64,000 nt of DNA from Glycine soja (taxonomy: Eukaryota > Streptophyta > Magnoliopsida > Fabales > Fabaceae): assembly GCF_004193775.1 (NCBI RefSeq), contig NC_041009.1, forward strand, positions 43,889,534 to 43,953,533, in the 5' to 3' direction. The position numbers and the translations under genes are program-made. Positions 29,612 to 42,200 of the stretch are shown one piece after another; within the stretch, counting starts at the first letter, position 1; every line of letters begins with the position of its first letter. Below the pieces are notes generated by a model. The model saw nothing but the letters and a program-made list of their open reading frames with translations, ran no database searches and was not told where the DNA came from.

Positions 29612-32600
29612 CTATGTGCTGGGTTTATCTGGCAAACGTTTCAGATCCATTTCAACTTGGTGGATTGTCCATTGCATGTTCTCCAATTTCTGCACAATAT
29701 CATCAACATATTAAACTCGAAAAAAAAAATAAACATGCCTAGGAAATTGAAATGATAAATCTGCGCCTTTTCCTTGAAGTTCAAAGAGTTTCACATTTAT
29801 TCGACTAGTATATTTTTATATCCATTATTATATCCTCATATTCCTTCATTTTTGTCATCCCAAATGAGGAAAGCTTCAGGACAAACAGAATAGAAACATT
29901 TGAGAGAATTAAATGGATATTGATATCTATATATAAATATTTGGTACGAATGAGGTAAATATTTTAGTAAAGCTGGTGTCACCTGCACAATATCATGGTA
30001 CTGCCTTGCAATGTTGTCAAAGTGAGGATCAACACCCTGATACTCCCGCAGGCGGGTAACCTGTTACAAGGGTCAAAATATAACTAGCACAAACATGATG
30101 AATGATTGAAATAATGGAGGAAAAGACAATCATAAATTTATGCTCTATTTGGATAAATTTCTCCACAACTATTCCATAAGTGTATATTTGGATGAATATT
30201 TGGAATAGGAACATACCGCTTTGTTATATGCAATAGAAGCTTCTTCTGTTGCCTCAACAAGATATTTCCTAAAATTAAAAACGGAAAAATGGTTTATTAA
30301 CACGAAAGAAGAAAGTGCTTACAATTACAAAGGTTTTGTCATTCATACCTTATCTTATGAAGGGCAGGTATAGAGTCCTTAGTGTAAGTTTCGAGCAAGA
30401 GAACGTGCTCTAGAACACTGACATGTAATGGAAAATATCACAATTATGATAGAACCTGGAAAAATTAACAAGTTGAGGCTAATATAACAGAAAGCAAAAG
30501 CCATGCAACTATGTATGAATAAAACCAGCTAATATCTAAACTTATAATCTGAGTATCTGACTATCATTTTGGACAACAAATCATGCTTCCCTCTGCTTCA
30601 AGGTGGAGGTACAAATATGTTGCAAATCATAAATGAAAACAGTTGACAATAAAAGAAACTTGGGCGTTAGAAACTTATTAGAATATAAATCCAGTCATCT
30701 TAATTTAGGACAAATTAATTTCAAGAATTATGCCTTGAGTTTCAGATTCAACCCCCTCTGTTTAGGCTCAACATCATCCAATTCTTTTGGTACTTTTTCC
30801 TTTTGTCCTCAATAAAATATAACGAAGGTCCATTTGGATCAACGGAGAAACCCAGTTTAGCAGGAGAAAAAATGATTGTATTGTAGAATGTAGACTGTCT
30901 CTCACTCTCTGGGATTCTAGAAACTGGTCTCTCCCTACCACGCATTAACCAACTAATTGCCTCAACCCACCTCCACCGCCTTTATTTATCACAACATAAC
31001 TAATTAACTACTCTAACAAATTACAAGGCCTACACTCCACTGACAAGGCTAACTAACAGTGACTGCCTACATGATTTCTAGGGCCAATCCTCAGGTCTCC
31101 TGCTGCAAACCTTCCTAACTAGCTAGGGGTTGGGTGCTAACAATGTGTCACAACAACAAAACTATGCTCAAGCCAGTCTTACATTGTCTAGATGTTATAC
31201 TATACAAAATTTAATTTATTTTTTTCTATTATCTTAACCCATAGGTAGAAGCAATGTTCTGTATCCAACTTGTGTACAAGAAAACATCCATTTTGGAATT
31301 TCAAACACAACCTATTAAAAAAGAAAAGCAAAGTTATCTTCTTACCAAATGAATCTCATTTGAGATTTTCTATTCTCAATTATTCAATTTATCATCTCAT
31401 CTCTTATTATTTCAAATTTCAAAACCTCAACAGTATATTTATAGTGAAGAACAATGAAAATATATAGCAGATAAGAAACAAACCTCAATTTCACACTCAT
31501 GGTCTCACACCTTTTACAGAGCCAAGTCTTCTGCATCTCATCCTACAAATACGTGGGGTAAGTGAAGATATATGTCCATAGCTATCAACATAGTGGAATA
31601 ATTAAATAATAAATACTGACATATTTATGTTGATGCTCCAACTTCAAATCTTTGACAAGTTTAATAAGCACTGCAAGTATCTGCTCCAAGACCTATTTAA
31701 ACATCATGACATTCAGTATATACACACCACCATGGGAATATGTTACCAAAAAATAAATACAACTTGAAATGCATGATACATCCCACATGCAAACAAATTC
31801 AGTGTGGGTTGAAATCAATTATATGTGTTATCCAAACACACTATCAGTGTGGGAGTTTCAGAAAATGTTTGTGTCCACGAGAAAGATGGTTATTGTACTA
31901 TATGCTTGTGCACATACATTATAATATTCAGCAAACTTTCTATCTGCAGAATAAAGGTCATCCCGCAGCGCTGTTTCTTCTCTTTCAATCTCCTCAATCA
32001 ACAGTTTCACCCTGGTAAAGTAACAGTATGAAAAGCAAGTAACTTTAGTCTACAGATATATTTCAAGTGCAAATATTTTTTGTTATCATAGGATACAAGC
32101 AATGCAAAATATAAGATAGGACCTCACTTAGAATTCAAAACAATAAGATATTATTTTTAAAAGTAAAAATTCCCTCCATCTTGTGGAGCTAAAGAAACCA
32201 GAAATCAAATCAGCCTTGACCCATGTCACTCAGATCACCAATAATAAAGCAAACTTTTAGCCTATTAGTCATATCAGTAACATTTGTCATTTTCATCATT
32301 ACACTGATCTAAAATTGTACAAATACAGATCTGACTCATCCAAGAACTTTCACAAAAAATATAGGCGTGATTTTGAGGGTCATTAAACTTTAGTAGTTTA
32401 CTATATGTATAAAAAATCACATGTCTAATCTCCTGAGAGTTGAGACAAAAAATTGAAACTGGGTAGTAGCCTTTTTGGCCTTAACCTCTCATGTAGAAGT
32501 CTAAGTCGCAAACTTCAACATAAACACAATCTGGAGGATTATTATGTTATAACTTACAAGTGAATATATTGCCAAAAATTTAAAAGGATTAGGCTACTCA

Positions 32601-34755
32601 AATGAACATAAACCTTTCTGGAAGCCGAGAACTTGAACTATGACTTCCCGATGATGAAGAATCTGAAACAAGAAACAAGGAAATGAGAAATCAGCTAGCG
32701 CATAAAATCAAAATGGTAACCAAAGAAAATCAACAATTCTCCATCACAATTCCATATTATATCAGTAATAAGCAGTTCACACTTACCATTGTCATCCAAT
32801 ACAAAGGCTTCTGATAATTTTTCACATTTCATCTTCAAGCGAGCCTCTACCTCCCGTGAAACAGACAGGCGATATTCAGTCATATCCTAAAGATATTGTT
32901 ATTGTATCAATAATGAAAAACATAACAGTTAATCACATAACAAAAAATCCATCACAGAAAAAGCATGCTTAGAAGCTGACTTTCATATGTTGTTACATAG
33001 TATACCACTGACAATGGTGCTTTTCGATGCTGAGTTTGCCACAAATAAGAAGGTGTAATTCCCAAAAAACAATTGGCAACACCACCAACTCCGACTTCCA
33101 CTGGATCCGAAGCAGCAAGGGCAGAATTAGCCCCACTAACAGAGCTGCTTGGTGTGTTATAGTTAGAAGAATTAGCCCCACTAACAGTACTGTCAAGGGA
33201 GCTTCGAGACACTACACTTAGCTTTTCAATGTCTTCATCATGAACCTCCCCATCTTTGGAGATAAGAGGTAGTCTCAATCGTTGAGCTGCTTCAGCAACA
33301 ACCATTTGATGCTCTAAAGTCTGATAAACCTGACATTATATATACATGTAAGTTATGTTTAAAACAACGTAGACCAATGTGCCAAAGAAAAAAGCATTTA
33401 AGCACATGATACGCAGACTCAAAGTTTCTAAGACCAAAATCAACAGCATTTTCACAGAGGTCTCATATTTGTTCATTAATCAAACTAACTTTCCAGTAAT
33501 AATAATTCAAAACCTGAGGAGAGTTCTTCAACCCAAGCTGTGGATAAAGATTGCCAGTATCTCTGATTCCACCAAGGTTAGACACAGAAATGGCTTGCTG
33601 ATACTCCTCCACCATTGCAATAGCCTCAGAATATATAGCCTGCAACCGTACCCCGATATGAGAAATACAAATCATTAAGTACAGAGAAAGTCACTCAAAG
33701 CACCAGTAAGGAGAATACATTGCATGACTTTTAATCCAATGAAAAGGGGAAGAAGGAGACCAAGAAACACAGCAGAGGACGTTGTTAAGAGGAATCTTAT
33801 ACTCCCTCAATTCCTTTTTAATAGCTGGATTTTTGGAGAACTTTTGTTCCTATTTATCTGTCGTTTCCAAAGTTCAAGATCACATTAATTACTCTTTTAT
33901 CAATTATACCTTTACTTATTTCCTTATCTTTTTTAATTAATTTATACATACATTTACCGTGGAGTGAAAAGAAGAGAAAGGGGATGAAATAGGAAATTCC
34001 ACAACTATTTTATTATAATCATGAAAGTTTATTGCATTTCTTGGCTTCTACGCAACAATATTAAAAGACAGATAAAAAGTAACGAGGTAGTAGTAAACAA
34101 TATTTCTGAAGTTTTGGTCTTTAACTGACCCAAATGACAGCATATGATCCATGTAACAGATCTCACCTAGTAGGACAATTCTTTTATTTTTTATTTTTTG
34201 TTGTCATTGTTGTTGTTATAAGCTAGCAATTACACTAACTTAACCAACACATTTCATCAATACCAAAAACTAAATATTCACTCCCAGATCATAATTCTCA
34301 ATCCAAATATCACATGACATAAAAAAATAAAAAATAATATATATATATATATATATATATAAACAAATATCTATTTATTTCTACAAACGCTTATTATTAT
34401 TACTACTCATTGTATATAGATAAATAAGCATTTACCATGGCTTCCAGGTAACGCAGTCTTTCCCTGCACATTTCCTCTCTGGCCTGCAAATCAACACAAA
34501 ATTCAACACCCAACTCGAGTTTATTCAAGTTTTTTGGAAATTTGCCAAAATGGGTCTGAGAAAGTTCAAATTTTTAAAACAAGAACGGAGGACCCATTTG
34601 AAAATTGTGGTGAGAGAGAGGGATACGAGTTGGAGATCGTTGAAGAGAGGCTTGGAGATGAGAGATCCATCGGGAGCGAAGCAGTGGCGCTCCAGCTGAT
34701 CAACCAGCTGTGCCACGTGGGCGGGGAGGTTCTGCCCGTGCAACCCCTTCACCAT
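29612..34755 (-). CDS. AUG4: Augmin complex subunit 4 (AUG4)
   Basis: Subunit of augmin, which recruits gamma-tubulin to existing microtubules for branching nucleation in spindle, phragmoplast and cortical arrays. 425 aa, 13 exons: 34627-34755, 34436-34483, 33514-33639, 33006-33329, 32787-32886, 32614-32662, 31918-32011, 31621-31692, 31484-31542, 30349-30417, 30217-30268, 29983-30060, 29612-29689; all junctions keep frame. Diagnostic plant AUG4 stretches include MVKGLHGQNLPAHVAQLVDQ at the start, AREEMCRERLRYLEAMAIYSE, LYPQLGLKNSPQVYQTLEH, RLPLISKDGEVHDEDIEKLS, QKTWLCKRCETM and LREYQGVDPHFDNIARQYHD. A Ser-rich linker lies around residues 140-180 and predicted coiled coil in the last ~150 residues. 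Length is close to the Arabidopsis protein. Intron 9 carries an LTR fragment; intron 12 is flanked by direct repeats. Confidence 0.96.
30740..31141 (-). mobile_element. LTR fragment in AUG4 intron 9
   Basis: Read on the minus strand it starts TGTTAGCACCCAACCCCTAG, the TG...-type start of a plant LTR. Next come a GATAAATAAAGG TATA-like element and a moderately GC-rich leader with 'GTAGGGAGAGACC...ATTCTAGAATCCCAGAG'. Composition differs clearly from the surrounding intron. No internal gag/pol sequence follows and the distal end is not clearly defined, so this is a solo or truncated LTR. Copia or Gypsy identity is not decided. Confidence 0.5.
34338..34361. repeat. (AT)n microsatellite in AUG4 intron 2 side
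   Basis: About 12 AT units within the intron 33640-34435. Confidence 0.93.
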
Positions 34756-35138
34756 AATAGATCAAAAAAAGCTGTCGTTTCAGTCTCTGTTGTGTGTGTT
34801 TGTTGTCTTCGACTTGAAGAAGCGGCAAGTTCAAGTGGAAGTTGAACATTTCAATTTCTCAGACCATCCAATCATACGAATATGAAAAGCAAAGATAATC
34901 CCAACCGTTGGATCCATACACAATGATGTTTAATTATAAATTATAAAAAAAATTATATAAATTTGAATGGGATGCTTTTAACTTTTAAGTGTTTTTAATG
35001 ATAGAGTAAGTTAGTAATTTAACTCTTTTGCAATTTATTTTTATATAATTAAAATGTATAATAAATAAATTATGTTGTAATTAAAATTTATAATAAATAA
35101 ATATCTTTTAAATATATATACTATTTTTAAATTATAAT
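34756..35138. other. AUG4 upstream region
   Basis: GC-balanced until about 34850 (probably leader), then abruptly AT-rich. No gene seen. Confidence 0.4.
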
Positions 35139-35973
35139 TATTATGTTCGGCAAAATATTTTAACTAACTTTTAAATTTTTTTTATTAGCTGAAAAATTCA
35201 TTTAGTTATTACATAAGTAAATTTTTTTAAATAGTTTCTATGTAGCTTTTTTAAACATTATTTGACTAGCATTTTCTAATTTTTAGTTTTTTTTTATATT
35301 TTTTATCCTTAACATATTTATTATGAAATATATATCTAGTGAGATAAAAGAAGTGTGTAACAATATTACTAATTTAATGTGAAATAATAGGTCATTACTT
35401 TAGTTTATTTTATTTTTTATATTATGTTTTGGATATTTTTATATTACACTCTTAATTTAATGATTATATTATTTATTTTATTAATTTAGCATTATAAATT
35501 AAGACATTAATAATGATAGATGATAGATTTTTTTTTTGTTATTATATTTTACATTTTTTATCTTGCAATATTTATTTTAACCATTATACCACTTATAATA
35601 ATTAATTTAGTATTTCAACACTATATTTTGTCTATTATCTTTTAAATAATTCTATATAAGATGATTTATTTTGACTATTACGTTAATTAACATAATAAAC
35701 GTTTAATACCTACTTAAGTGTATTTTATTATATTATTTTAAATTTGACTAAAAATATTTTAAGAAATAATATAAGATTAATAATAAAATACTTAAAATGA
35801 AAAAATATAACATAAAATAATAGAATATAAATATATTCATTTATATCATTTTAAACTTTTCAAATATTTTAATAACTAATCTTACTGAACACTTCTAATT
35901 TAATATCCAGCTACTCACTTTTAATTTTTTCAACTTCCACCTAACTTTTCAATTAATTTTACCAAACATATCC
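35139..35973. mobile_element. Terminal-inverted-repeat element (~0.8 kb)
   Basis: The left end, TTATGTTCGGCAAAATATTTTAACTAACTT in part, pairs with the complement of the right end (GGATATGTTTGGTAAAATTAATTGAAAAGTTA in part). The interior is almost entirely A/T and non-coding. The end sequence TGTTTGGTAAAA is of a kind common in plant non-autonomous DNA transposons. Confidence 0.4.
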
Positions 35974-37051
35974 TTAAAGTATCATATAAAATTAAGTTAT
36001 TAACAAGTTCTTTTTAAAAAAATGTAGAAGTTTGTTTAGATATGAAAATAAAGGAAGGTAAATTAAAAGAGATAATCGTTAACAAAATTAAATATATAAA
36101 TAAAGATAAAAGTATGAGTTGGAGATGTCTAATATATGGTTTTTTTGGCTAGTAATGTAAATTACACCTCTAAAGAAGAATAAAATATTGAAAATGTCCA
36201 ATTGAAAGAATACGAATTTCACTTTCACAATTCAGTATTCTAATTTACAAAATAAAACTATTTTTTTATTATGAGTTTCAACTGTAATTTCAAAATTATT
36301 ATTTGAAAATTTACTCTCCTTGCTGCCTCATGAGAGTAATTTAAAATATTATTTGAAAAGTTCATTCATTTGAAAATTTTCGTGTTTTAAGATTTGAGAA
36401 AATAAAAGACATCGTCAACCACCCCTATTTACAGTAGGTACTTATCAAAGTTAAATCATGTCATTTAGCATCTGTGCATTTTGCCAACAAAAGTACCACA
36501 TTTGTTATGTAGATTACTATGTAAGTACCACATTTGATATGTAGATTACTATGTAAGTACCACATTAGCGCTTAACATACCACATCAAAAACTTCATGGT
36601 AGATATTTGAAACACATGAACACTAGGAACCAAACTAAATTTGCTTTTCAGAAATCAAATAGATATATTTTACTATTTTAAAATCTACTTAATAAATTCC
36701 ACTGCAAGACTATCTTGTGTCCCTATATTTACAATTGCAAAGCAATGACAAACAATAAATAAACAATACATGCAGCAGAAAAATGGTTTAAGCAACGAAT
36801 ATCACTAGCATCATTCACGTAATCAACCGTGTCAAGAATCAAAATCCTACTATAAATCCTTAACTATTTGCTTCCCATTTTCATCACAATCAGAACTTTC
36901 TACAACCTTCCAGAAACATACATAGCACAAAATGACTTACATTTAACTGAATAGTTAAATGCATGTCTATTATTAATCTTGAATCTCAACAAAAAAAAAT
37001 GAGATCTCTTTTCATGTACAAACAGCAGAGAGACTGGTCCCATCTCAATGA
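35974..37051. other. Intergenic between AUG4 and SYP61
   Basis: Contains a short tandem repeat (36491-36565) and the probable 3' UTR of SYP61 (about 36700-37051). No other gene seen. Confidence 0.45.
36491..36565. repeat. 32 bp tandem repeat, 2.3 copies
   Basis: The unit starting AAGTACCACATTTGTTATGT occurs at 36491-36522 and 36523-36554, with a partial third copy to about 36565. One base differs between the full copies. Confidence 0.9.
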
Positions 37052-40000
37052 CTAGGTGAAGAATACTAAGATAAAGAGGAAGATGAACAGGGCCAACAAA
37101 CCCAATATCATCATGATCTGACCCTTTGCACTAGCCTTCTTCATAACCATTGCCACTTTTTTCTGCAAACATAATAGAAGAGCAACATTTCACCTCTTCA
37201 AGATATATAATATCACAATCAACTTTACAATATTTTTTTCCTTTAAATATTATTAATCAATAACAGCAATCCTAGAGGTGAAATTTTTGCCTTTCAAATA
37301 ATAAATTTCACAAAAGAATGAAAAGATAAAATCAAACTAGAAGATTTGAAGGAGAAATGATAAATAGACACAGAAACTTACTTGGACAAAATCAAGACGA
37401 TTTGTTGTACTGTCCATCTCAGAACCAAGCTCATCTAGAATCTTTTCCTGAAGCATTAAGATTTTGACAGTGTTAAGAATCAGAAATTTCAGACAAATAA
37501 AATTGATTGAGTTAGAAAAAAAAACAGAAAAAGAAAAATACTTTTATTCAAGAAAATTGAAGGAAACACATAAAAGACCAAAGTGCTACTACCTAGTCGT
37601 CAACATTTTTGAAGCAAAATAGCAAGAATCATGGAGGTAAAACCTCTCAAACCATTACCTGTGCAGTGAGTTCATCATGTATTGTGAGTCCAACACCTCC
37701 GATTCTTCGTACACTTTCACTGAGCTCATCCAATTCCTCATCCTGTCTCCTATCACCACAATAGATATAATATAAATCAGAACAAAAATAGCAACCAGAG
37801 GCAGATTGTATTTCCAGAAAGGATAACCATGGGAATAAGGTTTTCTAATTTCTTGAGCAGTGTATTTCATGATTTTGCCTTTGTTAAGGTTACCTACAAT
37901 TGGCTTTATTCTTTTTTTCTTTTTGGTTCCACAAGAAAGAAAAAAGGAATCAACCATTTCAGTAATTAATTAGTCTAAGTAAATACCAAGAGTAGATCCA
38001 AACATTGCTCTAATTCTAAAAAATGATAATGAGAAAATTTCTTCACAAAGAAAAATCTACAATGATGAGAGTAGAAAATTTGCATGCAATCATACAGACA
38101 CAGAATAATCACTTAAATTTAACATCAAAGTTTATTCAATAGGGGTAGCTCAAAAAAATACTTCTGTACAAGTTTCATCTAAATAGAAAGCATTTCACTC
38201 ATGTCTTAGAAAGCATGTGGGAGGACTGACCGATATAATTCAATCCACTTAAGAGGTCTCAACCAAACAAAAAGTCATTCTTGTCCACCAAATATTGAAG
38301 AAAAATGGCTACTATTAGAGCTTAATCTCACAAAGATATGCAAAAGTCGATTAAAAAAAATAGTGTTATGCCATAGTTGAACAAAAGACATGCAAAATCC
38401 AGTTCTATAAGCAAGAGAGAGGAGGGAAAGTACTTTATAAGAAGCGTCTGTCTATCTGATTCTGATTGTATGAAATCATCATTATCTCTGGCAGCATACT
38501 GGTTGGAGCTATCAGTTTGATGAGAATTTGGTAGCCTCATCAGTTCTCGGCGCATCCCATTTACACTAGCATGGCTTGTGGTACTTGAGCCCTTGCCAGA
38601 TTCCATTGCTTTCTTCATTGTGCCAACCTAATAATGTCAAAAAGGAATCTTTTATGCATGATGTCAATAAGGAAATAATGATAATAAACAGCAGCTGTAT
38701 GTTTAGATTCAAAAAAATTACTGTCTTCCCTATAAAACTTTTGGATACCTGAGAACGAGCACTGCTTGCCCATCTCCTTCGGCTTTCAACCTCAGCTTCA
38801 TCAATCCCATACCAAGAAGGATCTCTAGACGCTACAGCAATTGCTTTATCCAATTCATCTACCTTTCTATCAAAAAATCAGACTTCAGCAATTGAGGGAA
38901 TAATAGACTGAGAGTATGCTTGTCAAAGCAGGTAAAATTTGGATGAAAATCACTTTAAACTAGCTTAGTACTACAAAATAATAAAATAGTTGAAAGTGAT
39001 TGAGGGAAAATCATTTTTGCTCCACTCTTACAATCATCGGACTTTTGTATAGAGCATAAAAAATACTGAAGTGACTTTCTATCCATTTTCCACTCCTTAC
39101 CAAGCATAGATGTGTGAAAATCAAAATCTTCCCATCCAACTCTATTTTAAGGGGATTGCTTTTGGCACCTCCCCCCCACTTTTTTCTATTCATACCCCTT
39201 AATTTTTTGTATTTTTTCCCAATAATTCCCTTTATCAACAGGTGTAGTTTCATTGTTCTAGAATTTAAATTCCGGAACAGTAAAAAAATGACTGCCAGAA
39301 TTTAAATTCTGGAACTAAGAAAAAACAAAAAAAATTCATAGTTCCAGAATTTAAATTTTGGAAGTTAATATTTTTATACATTCTGAAAATAAGTTTCTGG
39401 AACACGATTTGTTCTCTCCACCTCAACTCAATCTGTTCTCTCTCCCGCATTTATTGTTTATAAAGGGCAAGGAAAAGAAGAGTTAAATGAAATTAATTAA
39501 TTAACTAGATACGATAATTTTTACAAACTTAATATTCATTAACAATCAGATATATTAACCTTATAAAATATAGTATTCCAAAAAATGATATTTAGATTAA
39601 ATTTAGAAACATTTCCAATGGCATTCAAATAACCTGGTTTCTTTTTCCTTCAAAGTACCCCAAAATCGAGGAATTCCAAAAGGTAAGGATTGAAGTATTT
39701 TAGAGAGTTAAACGAAATCATTCAAGTCCTTCCAGCCAAGAAATCACCAAGTATTGAAGCACCAAAAGCCACCAAAGAGCATGTCTAAAGTCTAATAATT
39801 CTGAATTCATGCAACTTATGGCAAGAACATGTTCGAAGAATGAAAAAGCTCATCTAACAATAATCCATTCTGTCATTGATTCTGCATATGCACACAATAG
39901 GTCTACCTGCCACTCTATGCTTTCGCATCCAGCAAGAACCTCCTTTGTAAGATGTCCTTGTTCCGCAGCTCCAGACTTGCTTTCCCATTGGTGAAAAGTA

Positions 40001-40618
40001 GATTGCAGCTTATCAATCTTCACAGAAATTAACAAATAATCAGACAATCAAATAAACACATTCCCACTTCAAAAAAAAAAAAAAAAGAAGAAAAAAACTG
40101 AATACTGATCCCATCAAAACACAAATCCTAACACCACAACAATTCATCAATTCACATTTCTGTTTAGCATAATATCCTGTTTCAGTTGCAGATCCCACTT
40201 CAAATTTTAATCAAAACCCCAAATCCACATATAGTAATTTTTTTTCCAGTGCTCTCTGCTCCAATCACATATACGCCCACAAGAAATCGTGCAGTGTACA
40301 CACTATAAAGCCACAGATCGGAATTGGGTTTCCTTAAAAAATCCCAAATTTACGTAGGAAAAAGCCTAATCAGATTAATAACCTAAGAGACAAGAAAATG
40401 AAATCTAAACAACTATAACACCACTAAAGCAAAATTTTTTTTTTTAAAAAAATAGCATTCAATCAATCAAATATAGAGCACAAATTATTCAAGGAAAATT
40501 GAAAATTTCTTATCCGAATTAGACTAAAAGCGAACCCTAGGTGAATTGAGAAAAAGAAAGTTACAGAATCTTGAATCTCGGCCTTGACAACGTAAAATGG
40601 ATCCTGAGCAGAGGGCAT
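37052..40618 (-). CDS. SYP61: Syntaxin of plants 61 (Qc-SNARE)
   Basis: Trans-Golgi network/early endosome Qc-SNARE that forms SNARE complexes with SYP4 and VTI1 proteins for post-Golgi traffic, including delivery to the plasma membrane. 246 aa, seven exons: 40565-40618, 39907-40017, 38749-38862, 38434-38627, 37659-37749, 37382-37447, 37052-37162. The N-terminus MPSAQDPFYVVKAEIQDS, then SIEWQVDELDKAIAVASRDP and WYGIDEAEVESRRRW, match the syntaxin-6-type N-terminal helical bundle (~4-100). The SNARE motif runs ~159-212 (QDEELDELSESV, RRIGGVGLTIHDELTAQEK; Q188 is the probable zero-layer residue). It is followed by a basic patch and a C-terminal membrane anchor (~226-245). Length matches Arabidopsis SYP61 (245 aa). 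All key parts are intact. Intron 2 contains repeated palindromes. Confidence 0.96.
39255..39403. repeat. Four ~24 bp palindromic units in SYP61 intron 2
   Basis: Imperfect copies of GTTCCAGAATTTAAATTCTG+GAAC lie at 39255-39278, about 39294-39315, 39341-39364 and about 39380-39403. Each is nearly self-complementary and contains TTCnnGAA dyads resembling heat-shock elements. A run of seven or more C residues lies near 39170. Confidence 0.75.
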
Positions 40619-40887
40619 GTTATGAGAGAGGAACGAATGGTTCAGACTTCAGAGAAGAACACACGCACTGCGTTTGGTTTTGCCTTCCAAAAAATTTGCG
40701 TTTGGTTTTGCTTCTTCCTTTTGCCTTTGATTATTCAACTTATTAGTTCTTCATGCTAAGAACACAAATTAATTTTATAAATAAAATACAAAAATATAAC
40801 AAATAAACTATTATATTAATAGTTTTAAAATTAGAGTTTAGTTTTGATTTACAGAATTTAAAAACAATCTTATATATTTTTTAAATT
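40619..40887. other. Upstream region of SYP61
   Basis: Short GC-balanced stretch to about 40720, probably leader and core promoter. No clear TATA box could be assigned. Confidence 0.35.
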
Positions 40888-41256
40888 GCTTAAATACTTC
40901 TAGTTCTTGTAATGTACCCGTTTTATGATTTTTGTTCTTATAAAAAAAAAAACGTTGTTTAGCTCCTATCAAATTTTGTGTTATGGTTTGATTCCATAAT
41001 GGTCGTTATTTTTTTTACTGCAATAATAGTCGTTATTTTAAGTCCTTATTAAACTGTAAATTTTTTATATCGACCTCTCTTATTTTAAAAATGTTTTTTT
41101 AAAGGAATTATTTTTAAAATGCTATTTGATACGGCATCGGTAAATAGTGACAAGGATTAAAATTGCAAAATAAAATTGTATAAGGACCAGAATTATAAGA
41201 AAAATAATAGGAATTAAAAGCATAAAATATATTATAAAAATTAGAAACATATTTAG
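40888..41256. mobile_element. MITE with ~150 bp degenerate inverted repeats
   Basis: The left arm (TTGCTTAAATACTTCTAGTT...TTTTTGTTCTTATAA) is complementary to the right arm (ACTAAATATGTTTCTAATTT...TTTTTCTTATAATTCTGGTC on the opposite strand). This is the 'taaatatgtttctagtccttataa' style of legume non-autonomous elements. No coding capacity. Confidence 0.5.
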
Positions 41257-42200
41257 TTCTTAAAAATTATTATAATTCAATTTAGAAGTATAAATAAAAG
41301 ACGATTATTAGATAGGGTCAGAGACCGTTACCAATATGGGTATGCATATTTTCAGACAAACCAATTACAATAAGACGTAAAAAAATGCATTTGGGTTTGA
41401 GAAAAGATCTCTCAAATTTGGATAGTCGTTGTTACACCTAGAAAACACTTTATAAAATGGGTAGAAAGGCCTAAAAAATAATAGCATATATAATGTCTAT
41501 AACTCAATTCATTATTTTAAGATAATAATTAATAATTAAAACCAAAGGAATGAGACCTATAGGATTTGTAGCCTTTTTTTTTACACTGTTTTTTTACTCC
41601 AATCTTTTTAACTCTTTGAAATAATTAAAAAGTCACATGAGTTTTTAATTATTTATATGTAATTAAATTTTAATGGTTAATATTTTATTATATGATCAAG
41701 ATTTAATCATCTTATTTTCATATATATATATTTTCGTCCTTATAAAATGTTATTGTTTTTTCAGTTCTTAGAGTACTTTTGTGTTTTTTTTTTTTTACTT
41801 TTCAAAATATTTTTTTTACTTTTTAAAGTTTTATCTAAAATATTTTAAGGATAGAAAATAAAGCAGACACATTTTACTAGGACAAAAATGAAAAAAAAAT
41901 TACATGAACAAAAATTTTAAAAATATATTTAAGCCTTTTTGTAATGATAGTGACATGATTTTTATAATGTATTATGTTTTCTAAATCATGATGGTTTTGG
42001 GAGATAAGAAATAGAATGAAAAGGAAAATAAATTTTTAATATTAGTGTCTGTCTCACATCTATACTTTTATTCAAATATTTCTTTAATATTTTTTTTTCT
42101 TTCCACTATATAAAACTCACACTTAGGTTTGAACCCTAGCACAACTTCTATACAGATACACAAGACATTAAGTGAAAGACATGGACGGATACTCATGAAT
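41257..42200. other. Intergenic, no gene supported
   Basis: AT-rich with oligo(T) tracts. No coding frame or RNA gene recognised. Confidence 0.5.
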
